Positions 36,601 to 42,663 of a stretch of 64,000 nt of DNA are shown one piece after another (position 1 is the stretch's first letter; each line of letters begins with the position of its first letter). Where the stretch lies: positions 2,790,001-2,854,000 of the forward strand of contig NZ_NEVM01000005.1 in assembly GCF_002261225.1 (NCBI RefSeq), written 5' to 3'. This DNA is from Bordetella genomosp. 10. GTDB taxonomy: Bacteria; Pseudomonadota; Gammaproteobacteria; Burkholderiales; Burkholderiaceae_B. A model generated the notes under the pieces. The model saw only the letters and a list, made by a program, of their open reading frames with translations. It made no database searches and was not told the origin of the DNA. Both the position numbers and the translations under genes were made by a program.

Positions 36601-37515
36601 GCCGGCACCGACATGGTGGTGCAGCCGATCGGCTCCAATACCTGGGGACCGATCTCGCTGGACCACGTCTACGAATTCATGGGCGGTCTCGACCTGGCGG
36701 TGCGGCAGGTCACGGGCCGCGATCCCGCCGCGTATTTCAGCGACTACCGCGATCCGGCGAAGCCGACGGTGCGCGAAGCAGGGGCGGCCATCGCGCTGGA
36801 GGCGCGGGCGACGCTGCTCAATCCCGCCTACGTCGAGAGCATGGCGCGCGGCGGCGCGTCGTCGGCCGAAACTTTCGCCGAGACCTTCCGCAACGTGTAC
36901 GGCTGGAACGTCATGAAGCCGTCCGTCATCCAGCCGCAGTTGTGGGACGCGCTGTATGCCGCCTATGTGCGGGATGCCGGCGGCCTGGGCGTGCATGCCT
37001 TCTTCGAACGCGCCAACCCCTATGCCTTGCAGGAGATGACGGCGGTCATGCTGGAGACCGCGCGCAAGGGCTACTGGAAGCCGGACGCGCAGGCGCTGCG
37101 CGACACGGCGCGCCTGCACGCGGACCTGGTGGCCCGTCACGGCGCCAGCGGCACCGGCTTCGTCAACGACAACGCGGCGCTGCGCGCCTTCATCGCCGGC
37201 CAGCTCGACGCGAACGCGCGCGCGGGCTACGAGGATGCCTTGCAGCGCGCCAACGAAGGCGGCGCCATCGATACGGACAAGGGGCTGGTGTTGCGCAAGC
37301 AGGACGACGTGGGCGGCGCGTCCCAGGCCGCGGCCCAGCCGGCCGGCGCCACGCCCGCCCAGGCCGCTCAGGCCACCCGCACCGAATCTACAACTAGCCC
37401 CACGAACGAGCGCCACGCGGCATCCGTGGGCCTGCTGCTGGGCCTCCTGCTGGCGCTGGCCCTGGCCATCGTCTGGCTGCGCCGGCGCCATGGCGGCGCG
37501 GGAGGTGGCCGATGA
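33634..37515 (+). CDS. membrane-anchored CobN/HmuS-like tetrapyrrole chelatase
   Basis: A 1293-residue protein of the CobN / BchH / HmuS chelatase large-subunit family. Residues ~21-43 are an N-terminal membrane helix after an Arg-rich start; the body carries YYYKGPGQ, the core motif H554-FGTH-GSLE562, VFGGIDGNYGTGIMGMVE and GSNTWGPISLDHVYEFMGG. A Pro/Ala/Thr-rich linker leads to a C-terminal helix (about 1263-1283) and a basic tail. Normal CobN is soluble and works with CobS/CobT, which are absent here. Helix and basic-end arrangement suggests that the body faces the periplasm. With a heme-type receptor, proton channel and DUF2149 gene adjacent, metal removal from heme, as reported for Bacteroides HmuS, is the best hypothesis. 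GTG start; GTG at 33655 is possible. Confidence 0.88.
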   Translation: MENGRSIVKNGPGPRRAWRRVMLGGLVVAVVLTLGAGWRFWLAPTRVALVHYPDFQAARIVQARPGPFVRVDALDTGKLAELRGYDLVLMFGRGLALDDAQRAQLRALAGAGTRIYVEAPTNPQLDYTNLAGPDREAVAGYLRNGGPYNYAQLLNYARARLDGKRLFARAAQPPRAVPHDVFFGLDDEAVFTDFAAFQAWRQRQPGWQAGRPRLALLTSVPGPFNANRDQVDAAIRAFEAAGFDVVPIAAMQRRLEFLRQVEPAAVVYMPHGRLAPGQADEAGQWLTRHDVPVFAPLTVFDEESKWRADPRGFEGGLLTMSVTLPELDGAIAPMVIAAQERDEHGFKVFRALPRRLERYAARVRNTVALRAMANADKKLAIYYYKGPGQSALTAGDLEVVPSLYALLRHLRAQGYRVDGLPDTEAGFARLLQERGPNIGPYAKGDFADFARHADPAAVSAAQLRQWCGASLAQVLCDQAAQRYGPAPGDYLRIGDQVAVARVPLGNVVLLPQPLPGIGEDTFKLVHGTQLAPPWPYVASYLWTRNVFKADAILHFGTHGSLEFTPRKQVGLSGMDWPDALIGDMPHVYLYTMGNVGEAMIAKRRSYATIVSHLTPPLREGGAQSAYKRLGDLLQSWDAAANPALQAEYARDVQSEAIALGLHRDIGLPADAPWTAAQLHQLDEHMESLEHARITAGLYTLGTPYSDAGLDATARLMGRDRPQAIPSYRDLLARSPALELAALDNALAGGYTPPSSGGDPLVNPDALPTGRNLYSIDAEQTPSTQAWRVGRQLADQLLARHRAEHDGAWPKKVAVTLWAGDFIQTEGATLAQILYLLGVEPVRDPSGRVAGLRLIPRAALGRPRIDVVVQTSGQLRDLAASRLYLIERAVTMAAGAQEDDNAVAQGVAAAERQLKERGLAPADARRYASARVFGGIDGNYGTGIMGMVEAGDRWQSDAEVARTYLHNMGATFGAGDMWGAFQPGVFEAALAGTDMVVQPIGSNTWGPISLDHVYEFMGGLDLAVRQVTGRDPAAYFSDYRDPAKPTVREAGAAIALEARATLLNPAYVESMARGGASSAETFAETFRNVYGWNVMKPSVIQPQLWDALYAAYVRDAGGLGVHAFFERANPYALQEMTAVMLETARKGYWKPDAQALRDTARLHADLVARHGASGTGFVNDNAALRAFIAGQLDANARAGYEDALQRANEGGAIDTDKGLVLRKQDDVGGASQAAAQPAGATPAQAAQATRTESTTSPTNERHAASVGLLLGLLLALALAIVWLRRRHGGAGGGR

Positions 37516-37664
37516 ACGGGCCGGACTGCACCAAGCGCGAATCCTCCTTCGTGGAGACGCCCGCGCAGCGACTGGAGGACGCGCCTATGCACGCGCCGGG
37601 TCTACTCACGCGCGAATCTTCCCTTGAGGAAGCGTCGCGCAACGGCCGGAGGACACTTCCATGA
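37512..37664 (+). CDS. possible 50-residue mini-cistron linking CobN-like and membrane genes
   Basis: An open frame of 50 codons. Its ATG overlaps the CobN-like stop (ATGA) and its TGA overlaps the ATG of the next gene (ATGA). It includes two related segments, TKRESSFVETPAQRLEDAP and LTRESSLEEASRNGRRTLP, which correspond to two copies of a GC-rich intergenic repeat. It may only be a translational relay, or an open frame by chance in GC-rich repeat DNA. No family recognised. Confidence 0.35.
   Translation: MNGPDCTKRESSFVETPAQRLEDAPMHAPGLLTRESSLEEASRNGRRTLP
37529..37589 (+). repeat. GC-rich intergenic repeat, copy 1
   Basis: ACCAAGCGCGAATCCTCCTT... to a GGAGG ribosome-binding-like sequence and ATG. 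Aligns along its length with the copies at 37605-37663 and 39014-39077; all three end with a purine-rich site followed by ATG. Internal symmetry TCCTCC / GGAG can form a hairpin. This resembles a repeat common in Bordetella-type genomes. Confidence 0.6.
37605..37663 (+). repeat. GC-rich intergenic repeat, copy 2
   Basis: CTCACGCGCGAATCTTCCCT... followed by GAGGAAG and GGAGGAC before the ATG at 37661. TCTTCCC and a facing GAGGAAG form the hairpin. It supplies the ribosome-binding site of the downstream membrane-protein gene. Confidence 0.6.
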
Positions 37665-38326
37665 ACCTGCCTGACGCCCTGCTGCTGGTGCTAGGCCTGG
37701 CCTGCGTCGTCCTGGCCATGGCGCAGATGGCGGACCTCGGGCCGGCGCGGCTGGGTGTGCTGGCGTTGGCGCTGGCCGCCATGCTGGTGCTGACCGGCGC
37801 CACCGCCAGCCGCACCAGCGTGGCCGAACTGGGCCAGTGGCTGGCGCTGCCGCAACGGCGCCTGGACCTGGCGGCGCTGCTGCTGGTCGAAGCCCTGGTC
37901 TTCGGCAGCCAGGCGGTGGCCGCCGCGCAAGGCCGCGCGGCGTTGCGCTGGCGCCTGCTGGGCGCGGTGCCGCCGCCGTCCCTGCTGATCGCCTTGTTCC
38001 TGGCGCAGGTGTGGGCGATGCTCGCCATCGACGGGGTCGATTTCGACGTCCTGGCCTGGATCTGCGCCGTTGTGTTCGCCGCCCTCTTCGCCGGCGGCGC
38101 CGTCCTGCTGCGCTCGGCCCTGCCCGATCCCCTCATGCGCACGGGCCTGCGCCTGCTGCTGCACGCGGTGCAGGTCGCCGCCGGCCTGTGGCTGGCGCGG
38201 CCCGCGCAGCCGGCCCAGCCGCAGCCGACGCCGGCCATGTGGGACCGGCTCGCCCTGCTGGCCGCGCTGGTGCTCGCCCTGGTGGCGCTGGGCTGGCTCG
38301 CACAGCGCTGGCGCGCCGGCCGATGA
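37661..38326 (+). CDS. polytopic membrane protein of the CobN-like/ExbB-like cluster
   Basis: A 221-residue integral membrane protein, very Leu/Ala-rich, with about six helices (roughly 3-22, 28-46, 65-90, 103-120, 125-148, 158-176) and one near 198-215. I do not recognise a named family with certainty; its place between a CobN-like gene and a MotA/TolQ/ExbB gene matches the uncharacterised membrane protein of hmu-type operons, and a DUF2162-like relation is possible. GGAGGAC precedes the ATG. A role in the inner-membrane complex powering the chelatase is inferred from position only. Confidence 0.75.
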   Translation: MNLPDALLLVLGLACVVLAMAQMADLGPARLGVLALALAAMLVLTGATASRTSVAELGQWLALPQRRLDLAALLLVEALVFGSQAVAAAQGRAALRWRLLGAVPPPSLLIALFLAQVWAMLAIDGVDFDVLAWICAVVFAALFAGGAVLLRSALPDPLMRTGLRLLLHAVQVAAGLWLARPAQPAQPQPTPAMWDRLALLAALVLALVALGWLAQRWRAGR

Positions 38327-38370
38327 CCCTCAACGACAAACCCGACCGCAACCCCAACCGGAAACGCTGA
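38323..38370 (+). CDS. possible 15-residue mini-cistron
   Basis: ATG at 38323 overlaps the stop of the membrane-protein gene as ATGA. The 15-codon frame encodes a polar, basic peptide (MTLNDKPDRNPNRKR) and stops 1 nt before the TTG start of the ExbB-like gene. It may keep ribosomes on the message to reinitiate at the weak TTG. Too short to prove by sequence. Confidence 0.25.
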   Translation: MTLNDKPDRNPNRKR

Positions 38371-38371
38371 C

Positions 38372-38971
38372 TTGGAACAACTGATACAGACCCTTTCGTG
38401 GATCGCCGCGGCCCTCCAGGTGCCCGTGGTGGTGGCCATACTCTATCTGCTGGCGCGCGGCCTGATCGCCCTGGGCGCGTTCTACGGACACTGGTCCGAC
38501 CGCTTGCGGCGCCGCCGCCGCATGGCGGCGCATCCCGACGGGCAGGCCGGCGCCGAGGCGGCCGCGCTGGCGGCGGCGTTGAGCGGCCCCGGCAGCAAGC
38601 CGGACGCCCTGCAGCGCGCCGCCGAGGCCCTGCAACGCAAGCCCGGCGACGCCGCCTGGCACGAGCGCGTACTCACCGAATTCGAACTGCAAAGCGACCG
38701 CCAGCTCGGCCTGTACCGCACCATGACGCGCATCGGCCCGCTGCTGGGACTGATGGGCACCCTGATCCCGCTCGGACCGGCCCTGGTGGGCCTGGCGGCC
38801 GGCGACATCACCCTGCTGGCCCGCAAGATGGAAGTGGCCTTCGCCACCACGGTGGTGGGCCTGGTGATCGGCGCCATCGGCTTCCTGCTGCACCAGGCCG
38901 CCAGCCGCTGGGCGCTCGACGATCTTTCCCTGCTCGAATACTTCAGCAGCAAGCTTCGGGAGGCGGCATGA
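38372..38971 (+). CDS. MotA/TolQ/ExbB proton channel family protein
   Basis: A 199-residue inner-membrane protein. First helix about 12-35; a cytoplasmic domain; then the family core, IGPLLGLMGTLIPLGPALVGLAAGD and FATTVVGLVIGAIGFLL, with two helices at about 117-140 and 155-178. TolQ/ExbB proteins form the pentameric proton channel that energises TonB- or Tol-type machines with a TolR/ExbD partner. The downstream DUF2149 protein probably takes the partner role. The TTG start is used because the preceding mini-frame ends 1 nt before it and no ATG fits. Confidence 0.88.
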   Translation: MEQLIQTLSWIAAALQVPVVVAILYLLARGLIALGAFYGHWSDRLRRRRRMAAHPDGQAGAEAAALAAALSGPGSKPDALQRAAEALQRKPGDAAWHERVLTEFELQSDRQLGLYRTMTRIGPLLGLMGTLIPLGPALVGLAAGDITLLARKMEVAFATTVVGLVIGAIGFLLHQAASRWALDDLSLLEYFSSKLREAA

Positions 38972-39078
38972 GACAGCCTGTGCCAACCCCCGGTAGCGAG
39001 ATGAGGTCTTGGGCCGCCCCAAGCGCGCCTCCTCCCTCGGGGAGGAGGCCGCGCAGCGGCAGGAGGGTAGTCCAATGA
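38968..39078 (+). CDS. possible 36-residue mini-cistron before DUF2149 gene
   Basis: ATG at 38968 overlaps the ExbB-like stop (ATGA) and the TGA at 39076-39078 overlaps the ATG of the DUF2149 gene. The encoded peptide is Pro/Arg/Ser-rich with no fold signature. It runs through the third copy of the GC-rich repeat. A translational relay or chance frame are both possible. Confidence 0.3.
   Translation: MRQPVPTPGSEMRSWAAPSAPPPSGRRPRSGRRVVQ
39014..39077 (+). repeat. GC-rich intergenic repeat, copy 3, with 10-bp hairpin
   Basis: Contains the perfect hairpin GCCTCCTCCC (39027-39036), TCG loop, GGGAGGAGGC (39040-39049), then GCGCAGCGGCAGGAGGG and ATG. Same element as the two copies before the polytopic membrane gene. 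The AGGAGGG end is the ribosome-binding site of the DUF2149 gene. Confidence 0.7.
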
Positions 39079-39458
39079 AACGGCGGCGCTCCCTGCTGCG
39101 CGGCGACCGGGCCGGCGACGAGATGGACCCGCTGGGTTTCCTCATCAATCTGTTCGACGTGGCGCTGGTGTTCGCGCTGGCGCTGATGATCGCCCTGGTG
39201 TCCAACCTCAAGATGGCGGACCTGCTGACCTCGCGCGATTTCACCATCGTGAAGAATCCCGGCAAGCCCGATATGGAGATCGTCACGCGCGCCGGCGGCA
39301 AGGTCTCGCGCTACGTGGCGGCCGATGCCAAGGCGGGTTCGCGCCAGGGCCAGCGGATCGGCACGGCGTACCGGCTCGACAGCGGCGAGATCATCTACGT
39401 CCCGGACGCCGGGACGGAGGGAGGGACGGAGGCGGGCGGCGGCGCAGATAAACATTGA
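39075..39458 (+). CDS. DUF2149 family protein (TolR/ExbD-like partner)
   Basis: A 127-residue protein: short basic cytoplasmic N-terminus, DEMDPLGFLINLFDVALVFALALMIALVS as the single membrane helix with an acidic residue at its entrance, then a periplasmic domain with TRAGGKVSRYVAAD and GEIIYVPD. DUF2149 occurs with MotA/TolQ/ExbB genes and CobN-like genes in bacteria and methanogens. The topology matches ExbD/TolR, where an acidic helix residue takes part in proton flow. The Gly/Glu-rich tail seems unstructured. It is the last gene of the cluster. Confidence 0.85.
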   Translation: MKRRRSLLRGDRAGDEMDPLGFLINLFDVALVFALALMIALVSNLKMADLLTSRDFTIVKNPGKPDMEIVTRAGGKVSRYVAADAKAGSRQGQRIGTAYRLDSGEIIYVPDAGTEGGTEAGGGADKH

Positions 39459-39524
39459 AGCGGCGGCCGCCGTAATCGGCCGCGGGCAAGCCCGAGACAA
39501 GGATCCGCAAGGCCGTCTCATATC

Positions 39525-39680
39525 TCAGAAATCGAACTGCATAGAGAGCATGAAGATCCGGCCGACGCCGAGCGCGAGCCCGTAGCTTGCATCGGCATTG
39601 GCCCAGTAGGCACGATTGAACAGGTTTTGCACATTCGCCCGAATCGTGACCGGTTTGCCATTCTCACGGTAGCAGACGTA
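39525..39680 (-). pseudogene. C-terminal remnant of a TonB-dependent receptor
   Basis: Minus-strand reading gives YRENGKPVTIRANVQNLF, then NRAYWANADASYG and an end in MQFDF before a TGA (complement of 39525-39527). This is the last ~50 residues of a FhuE/FoxA-like receptor barrel. Nothing receptor-like continues upstream of about 39680, where a second receptor tail begins in the opposite direction. It cannot make a working receptor. Confidence 0.75.
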
Positions 39681-39683
39681 GGG

Positions 39684-39890
39684 TAGGCCAACACCCAATC
39701 CGTGCCGTCATGGACGACGCTGGACCTGGGCGCGCGCTACAGCACCAAAGTCTATGGCAAGGAAACCACCTTCCGCCTGACCGTGCTGAATGTCTTCAAC
39801 CGTGCCTATTGGTCAGGCGTGGCGTCGTACGGGACGATTTCGCAAGGGATTCCACGGACGGTGATGCTGTCTGCTTCCGTGGATTTCTAG
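39684..39890 (+). pseudogene. C-terminal remnant of a second TonB-dependent receptor
   Basis: Plus-strand reading gives ANTQSVPSWTTLDLGARYST, then KVYGKETTFRLTVLNVFNRA and the terminal SASVDF before TAG at 39888-39890. An in-frame TAG at 39684-39686 interrupts it at the break. It is the last ~65 residues of a receptor related to, but distinct from, the one in the other fragment; its tail resembles the module B receptor. The two fragments meet back to back near 39680. Confidence 0.75.
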
Positions 39891-39911
39891 CATCTTCGCG
39901 CCGGCCGCGAT

Positions 39912-42332
39912 TCAGTAGCTGGCCCGCACGGTCAGCATGACACTGCGCGGCGCGCCATATTCGGCGAAGAGCGTATACGGCGCACGGCTGTAGTATTTCC
40001 TATTGAAGACGTTATTGACCGTCACATCCGCCTGGACGTGCGAATTGAACTGATAGCCCACCTTGGTGGAAAAGGTGGCGTAACCGCCCTGGTGGTATTG
40101 GGGTTTGAACCGCCAGGTATTGCTTTGCACGTACATGCCGCCGCCGACGCTGAATCCCTGCAATGCCTCTTGCGTGAAACGGTAGGTCGTCCACAGTTTG
40201 AACAGGTGTTGAGGCGTCTCGCCGCTATACGATTGCCCCTGGGCGGTAGGGCTGGACAAGTATCGCGTATTGGCCAGCGTATAGCCCGTGACGATATTCC
40301 AGTTCGGTAGCGGCGAACCGGACAGTTCGGCTTCCCAACCCTGGCTCCGCACCGCGCCGCTGTCGACGTAGTAGCCGGCGTGGGTTTGATCGCTGACTGC
40401 CAGGTGATCGCCGTTGATGCGGAACGCGGCAATCGTCGCGTTAAGCCGGTTGTCCAGAAAACCGCCCTTGAGCCCGACCTCGTATTGCTCGCCGGTGAAC
40501 GGCTGGATGGCTGCTCCCGAATACGTGCTGGACGTCTGGGCGGAAAAGATTTTCGAATAGCTGGTATAGGCGGAAATCTGGGGCGTCAGCGCATAGATCA
40601 AGCCGCCGTACGGGACGAACTTCCCGTTCTGTTTCGCCACGGTGTTCCAACTGGTGTCGGTCGGCAGGGTCGTTCTCGTCCTCTCCCGGAAGAAGACATC
40701 GCGTCCTCCCAGGACCAAGGAAAATTTGTCCGTCAGGTGAGCGTGCACCTGGCCATAAAGGCTGTATTGCTCGATTCGCGTCCGGGTTCCCGATGTATAC
40801 GGCAAATCCGGTTCCGGGATGCGCGGCGAAAAAATATCGTATGTCCCGATATTCTGCGAGGCGCTCAGGAATTTGTAGTTATACGAAGCGTAGCTGGCGC
40901 CCAGCAGGACATCATTCTTGCGTCCCAGGACGGTAACCGGCCCGGACACGTGGGCGTCCACGCCTAGCCAATCGTCCTTTACGTCCTGCCTTTGACCGTA
41001 ATAAGCGGCGGTATTCGTGCCGGCGACGGGCGTATTGGTGTAGGCATATTTGTAGTACGCGTCGTACTCGTGCGACAAAACGGTTGCCTGCGCGTTCCAG
41101 CCGTTGTCGAACCGGTGTTTCAGCGTCGCGTTGGCTTCCTTGATCGTCGTGTACGATCGATTCCAGTCGGGACCGAAATTCTGCGACCACCCTCTTGGGC
41201 CTATCACGAGATGGTTCGCGGAATCGTAGCCCACGCCAAAATCGAATCGGTAGACAGGCGCCGTCTGATATCCCGCGGATAGCGATACGGTTGTTCTTGG
41301 GTCGATGTCGTATTCCAGTACGGCGTAGCCCATGCCTTCCCGGGAACGCTCGCCGTCAAGATACGAGTTGCCCTTGCTAGCCACGCCGACCACGCGTCCG
41401 CGCAAGGTGCCTTCCTTGTTCAACGGCCCCGACACGTCCACCATTTGCCGATAATTCGCCCAGGAGCCAATGGATGTTTCGCTCTTGATCTGGAACGTGT
41501 CGGTGGGCATCTTGCGCACCAGATTGACGCTGCCGCCGAACGAACCCTGCCCATCGAGCAGGCCCGCCGGTCCGCGGAAAGTCTCGACCCGGTCGTACAT
41601 CGCCATATCGAATTGCGACAACCACTGGATGCCGCTGACGATAGACTGTCCATCCAGCAGCACATCGACGGGAAATCCGCGTGCGTTGTAGTACGCCCGG
41701 GTGCCCGCCCCCATCGTTCCCGCATAGCCGATCGACGAAACACCCGTCGTGTAGAGCATGGCATTGTTGATGGTCGTGATGTTCTGGTCGTCCATCTGTT
41801 GGCGGGTCAGGACGGAAACCGAACTCGGAATGTCTTTCAACGATTGGGCGTTGCCGAACATCGTGACCGCATTCGCCGCGTAGGAGCCCGACCCTTCGGT
41901 CGTGGCGCCGGTCGCCGGCGCGCCGATGACCGTTACCTCGGGCAATTGCGCCACGGAAGACGACGAGCCGGGCCTGGACAACGTAACGGTCTTTCCACTC
42001 GTCCGGAACTCGATGCCCGTGCCGGCCAGCAGCTTCTGTAGCGCCTGGTCGGGCGTCATCGTCCCGGAGACGGCCGGGGCGTTCAATCCCTGCACGGTTT
42101 CCGGCAGGTAGTAGAGCTGGATGTCCGTTTGCTGCCCGAGCTGAAGCAGCGCCCGGTTCAGCGATTGCGCCGGAATATCGATCCTTACCTGCATGCCGGC
42201 TTGCGCATGCGCCGCCGGCGGCGCCATGCCAAAGGCCAGCGCCACCGAAATGGCCAATGTGTTCAAGGCCGCGCCAACGGGCTTGCCACGACGATTCCCC
42301 GCCGTCGTCTTCCGGATGTCCTGACTGTTCAC
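39912..42332 (-). CDS. TonB-dependent siderophore receptor with STN domain (module C)
   Basis: An 806-residue receptor when read from the GTG at 42330-42332; an ATG at 42416 would add 28 residues and bury the signal peptide. The signal peptide ends near AAHAQ. The STN domain has IDIPAQSLNRALLQLGQQ. The plug has VSVLTRQQMDDQN, YDRVETFRGPAGLLDGQGSF and NLVRKMPT; the barrel ends in VRASY. It is close in layout to the module A receptor, so the two modules look paralogous. A terminator-like repeat separates it from fecR. Ligand unknown. Confidence 0.88.
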   Translation of the reverse strand: MNSQDIRKTTAGNRRGKPVGAALNTLAISVALAFGMAPPAAHAQAGMQVRIDIPAQSLNRALLQLGQQTDIQLYYLPETVQGLNAPAVSGTMTPDQALQKLLAGTGIEFRTSGKTVTLSRPGSSSSVAQLPEVTVIGAPATGATTEGSGSYAANAVTMFGNAQSLKDIPSSVSVLTRQQMDDQNITTINNAMLYTTGVSSIGYAGTMGAGTRAYYNARGFPVDVLLDGQSIVSGIQWLSQFDMAMYDRVETFRGPAGLLDGQGSFGGSVNLVRKMPTDTFQIKSETSIGSWANYRQMVDVSGPLNKEGTLRGRVVGVASKGNSYLDGERSREGMGYAVLEYDIDPRTTVSLSAGYQTAPVYRFDFGVGYDSANHLVIGPRGWSQNFGPDWNRSYTTIKEANATLKHRFDNGWNAQATVLSHEYDAYYKYAYTNTPVAGTNTAAYYGQRQDVKDDWLGVDAHVSGPVTVLGRKNDVLLGASYASYNYKFLSASQNIGTYDIFSPRIPEPDLPYTSGTRTRIEQYSLYGQVHAHLTDKFSLVLGGRDVFFRERTRTTLPTDTSWNTVAKQNGKFVPYGGLIYALTPQISAYTSYSKIFSAQTSSTYSGAAIQPFTGEQYEVGLKGGFLDNRLNATIAAFRINGDHLAVSDQTHAGYYVDSGAVRSQGWEAELSGSPLPNWNIVTGYTLANTRYLSSPTAQGQSYSGETPQHLFKLWTTYRFTQEALQGFSVGGGMYVQSNTWRFKPQYHQGGYATFSTKVGYQFNSHVQADVTVNNVFNRKYYSRAPYTLFAEYGAPRSVMLTVRASY

Positions 42333-42663
42333 GGTTTTACTCTTGTCTGACGAATACGACGCACAACGCGCCAAACCCTTTGGCCAAAGGTTCATGGGAG
42401 CGGCCATGCTCGACACATGGCGCGCGTCCTTATCAGGTAAGAGTTTTCAGGGCCCCGAACCCCGTAAAGTTTTCGCCGGGCAAATAGAAACTATTTGTAT
42501 CTTCCATGGCGCGGAACCCCTCCCTTCCACCCGGGAAGCGTTTTCAAATCAACGGGCTATGAAAAAAGGCCCCCACGCCGCGCGGCTGCGCCGCTTGCTG
42601 CCCCCCGAGGGGGCGTTTTTCATCTTGGGAGCGGCCCGGCGATGAAAAATTTCCACGGGGAAA
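42333..42663 (-). other. spacer between fecR (C) and its receptor
   Basis: A 331-nt spacer, unusually long for a fecR-receptor junction. It holds a terminator-like repeat near fecR and probably the sigma-factor-dependent receptor promoter near 42400-42500. No gene is supported. Confidence 0.5.
42558..42625. terminator. terminator-like repeat between fecR (C) and receptor
   Basis: A block from AAAAAAGGCCCCCACGCCGC through the CCCCCCGAGGGGGCG hairpin to TTTTT. In both directions a C/G-rich stem is followed by a T-run (TTTTT on plus, TTTTTT on minus), so it can stop transcription both ways. The sequence type is a dispersed repeat in Bordetella/Achromobacter genomes. Confidence 0.65.

Noticed and set aside
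33700..37491. 1263-codon open frame antisense to the CobN-like gene
   Set aside because: GC-rich third positions keep the complementary frame open; the translation is Arg/His/Gln-rich with no domains, while the plus frame has clear family motifs.
33634..37515. CobN as part of cobalamin synthesis
   Set aside because: No other B12 genes and no CobS/CobT in the window, membrane anchors at both ends, and heme-type receptor and proton-channel neighbours.
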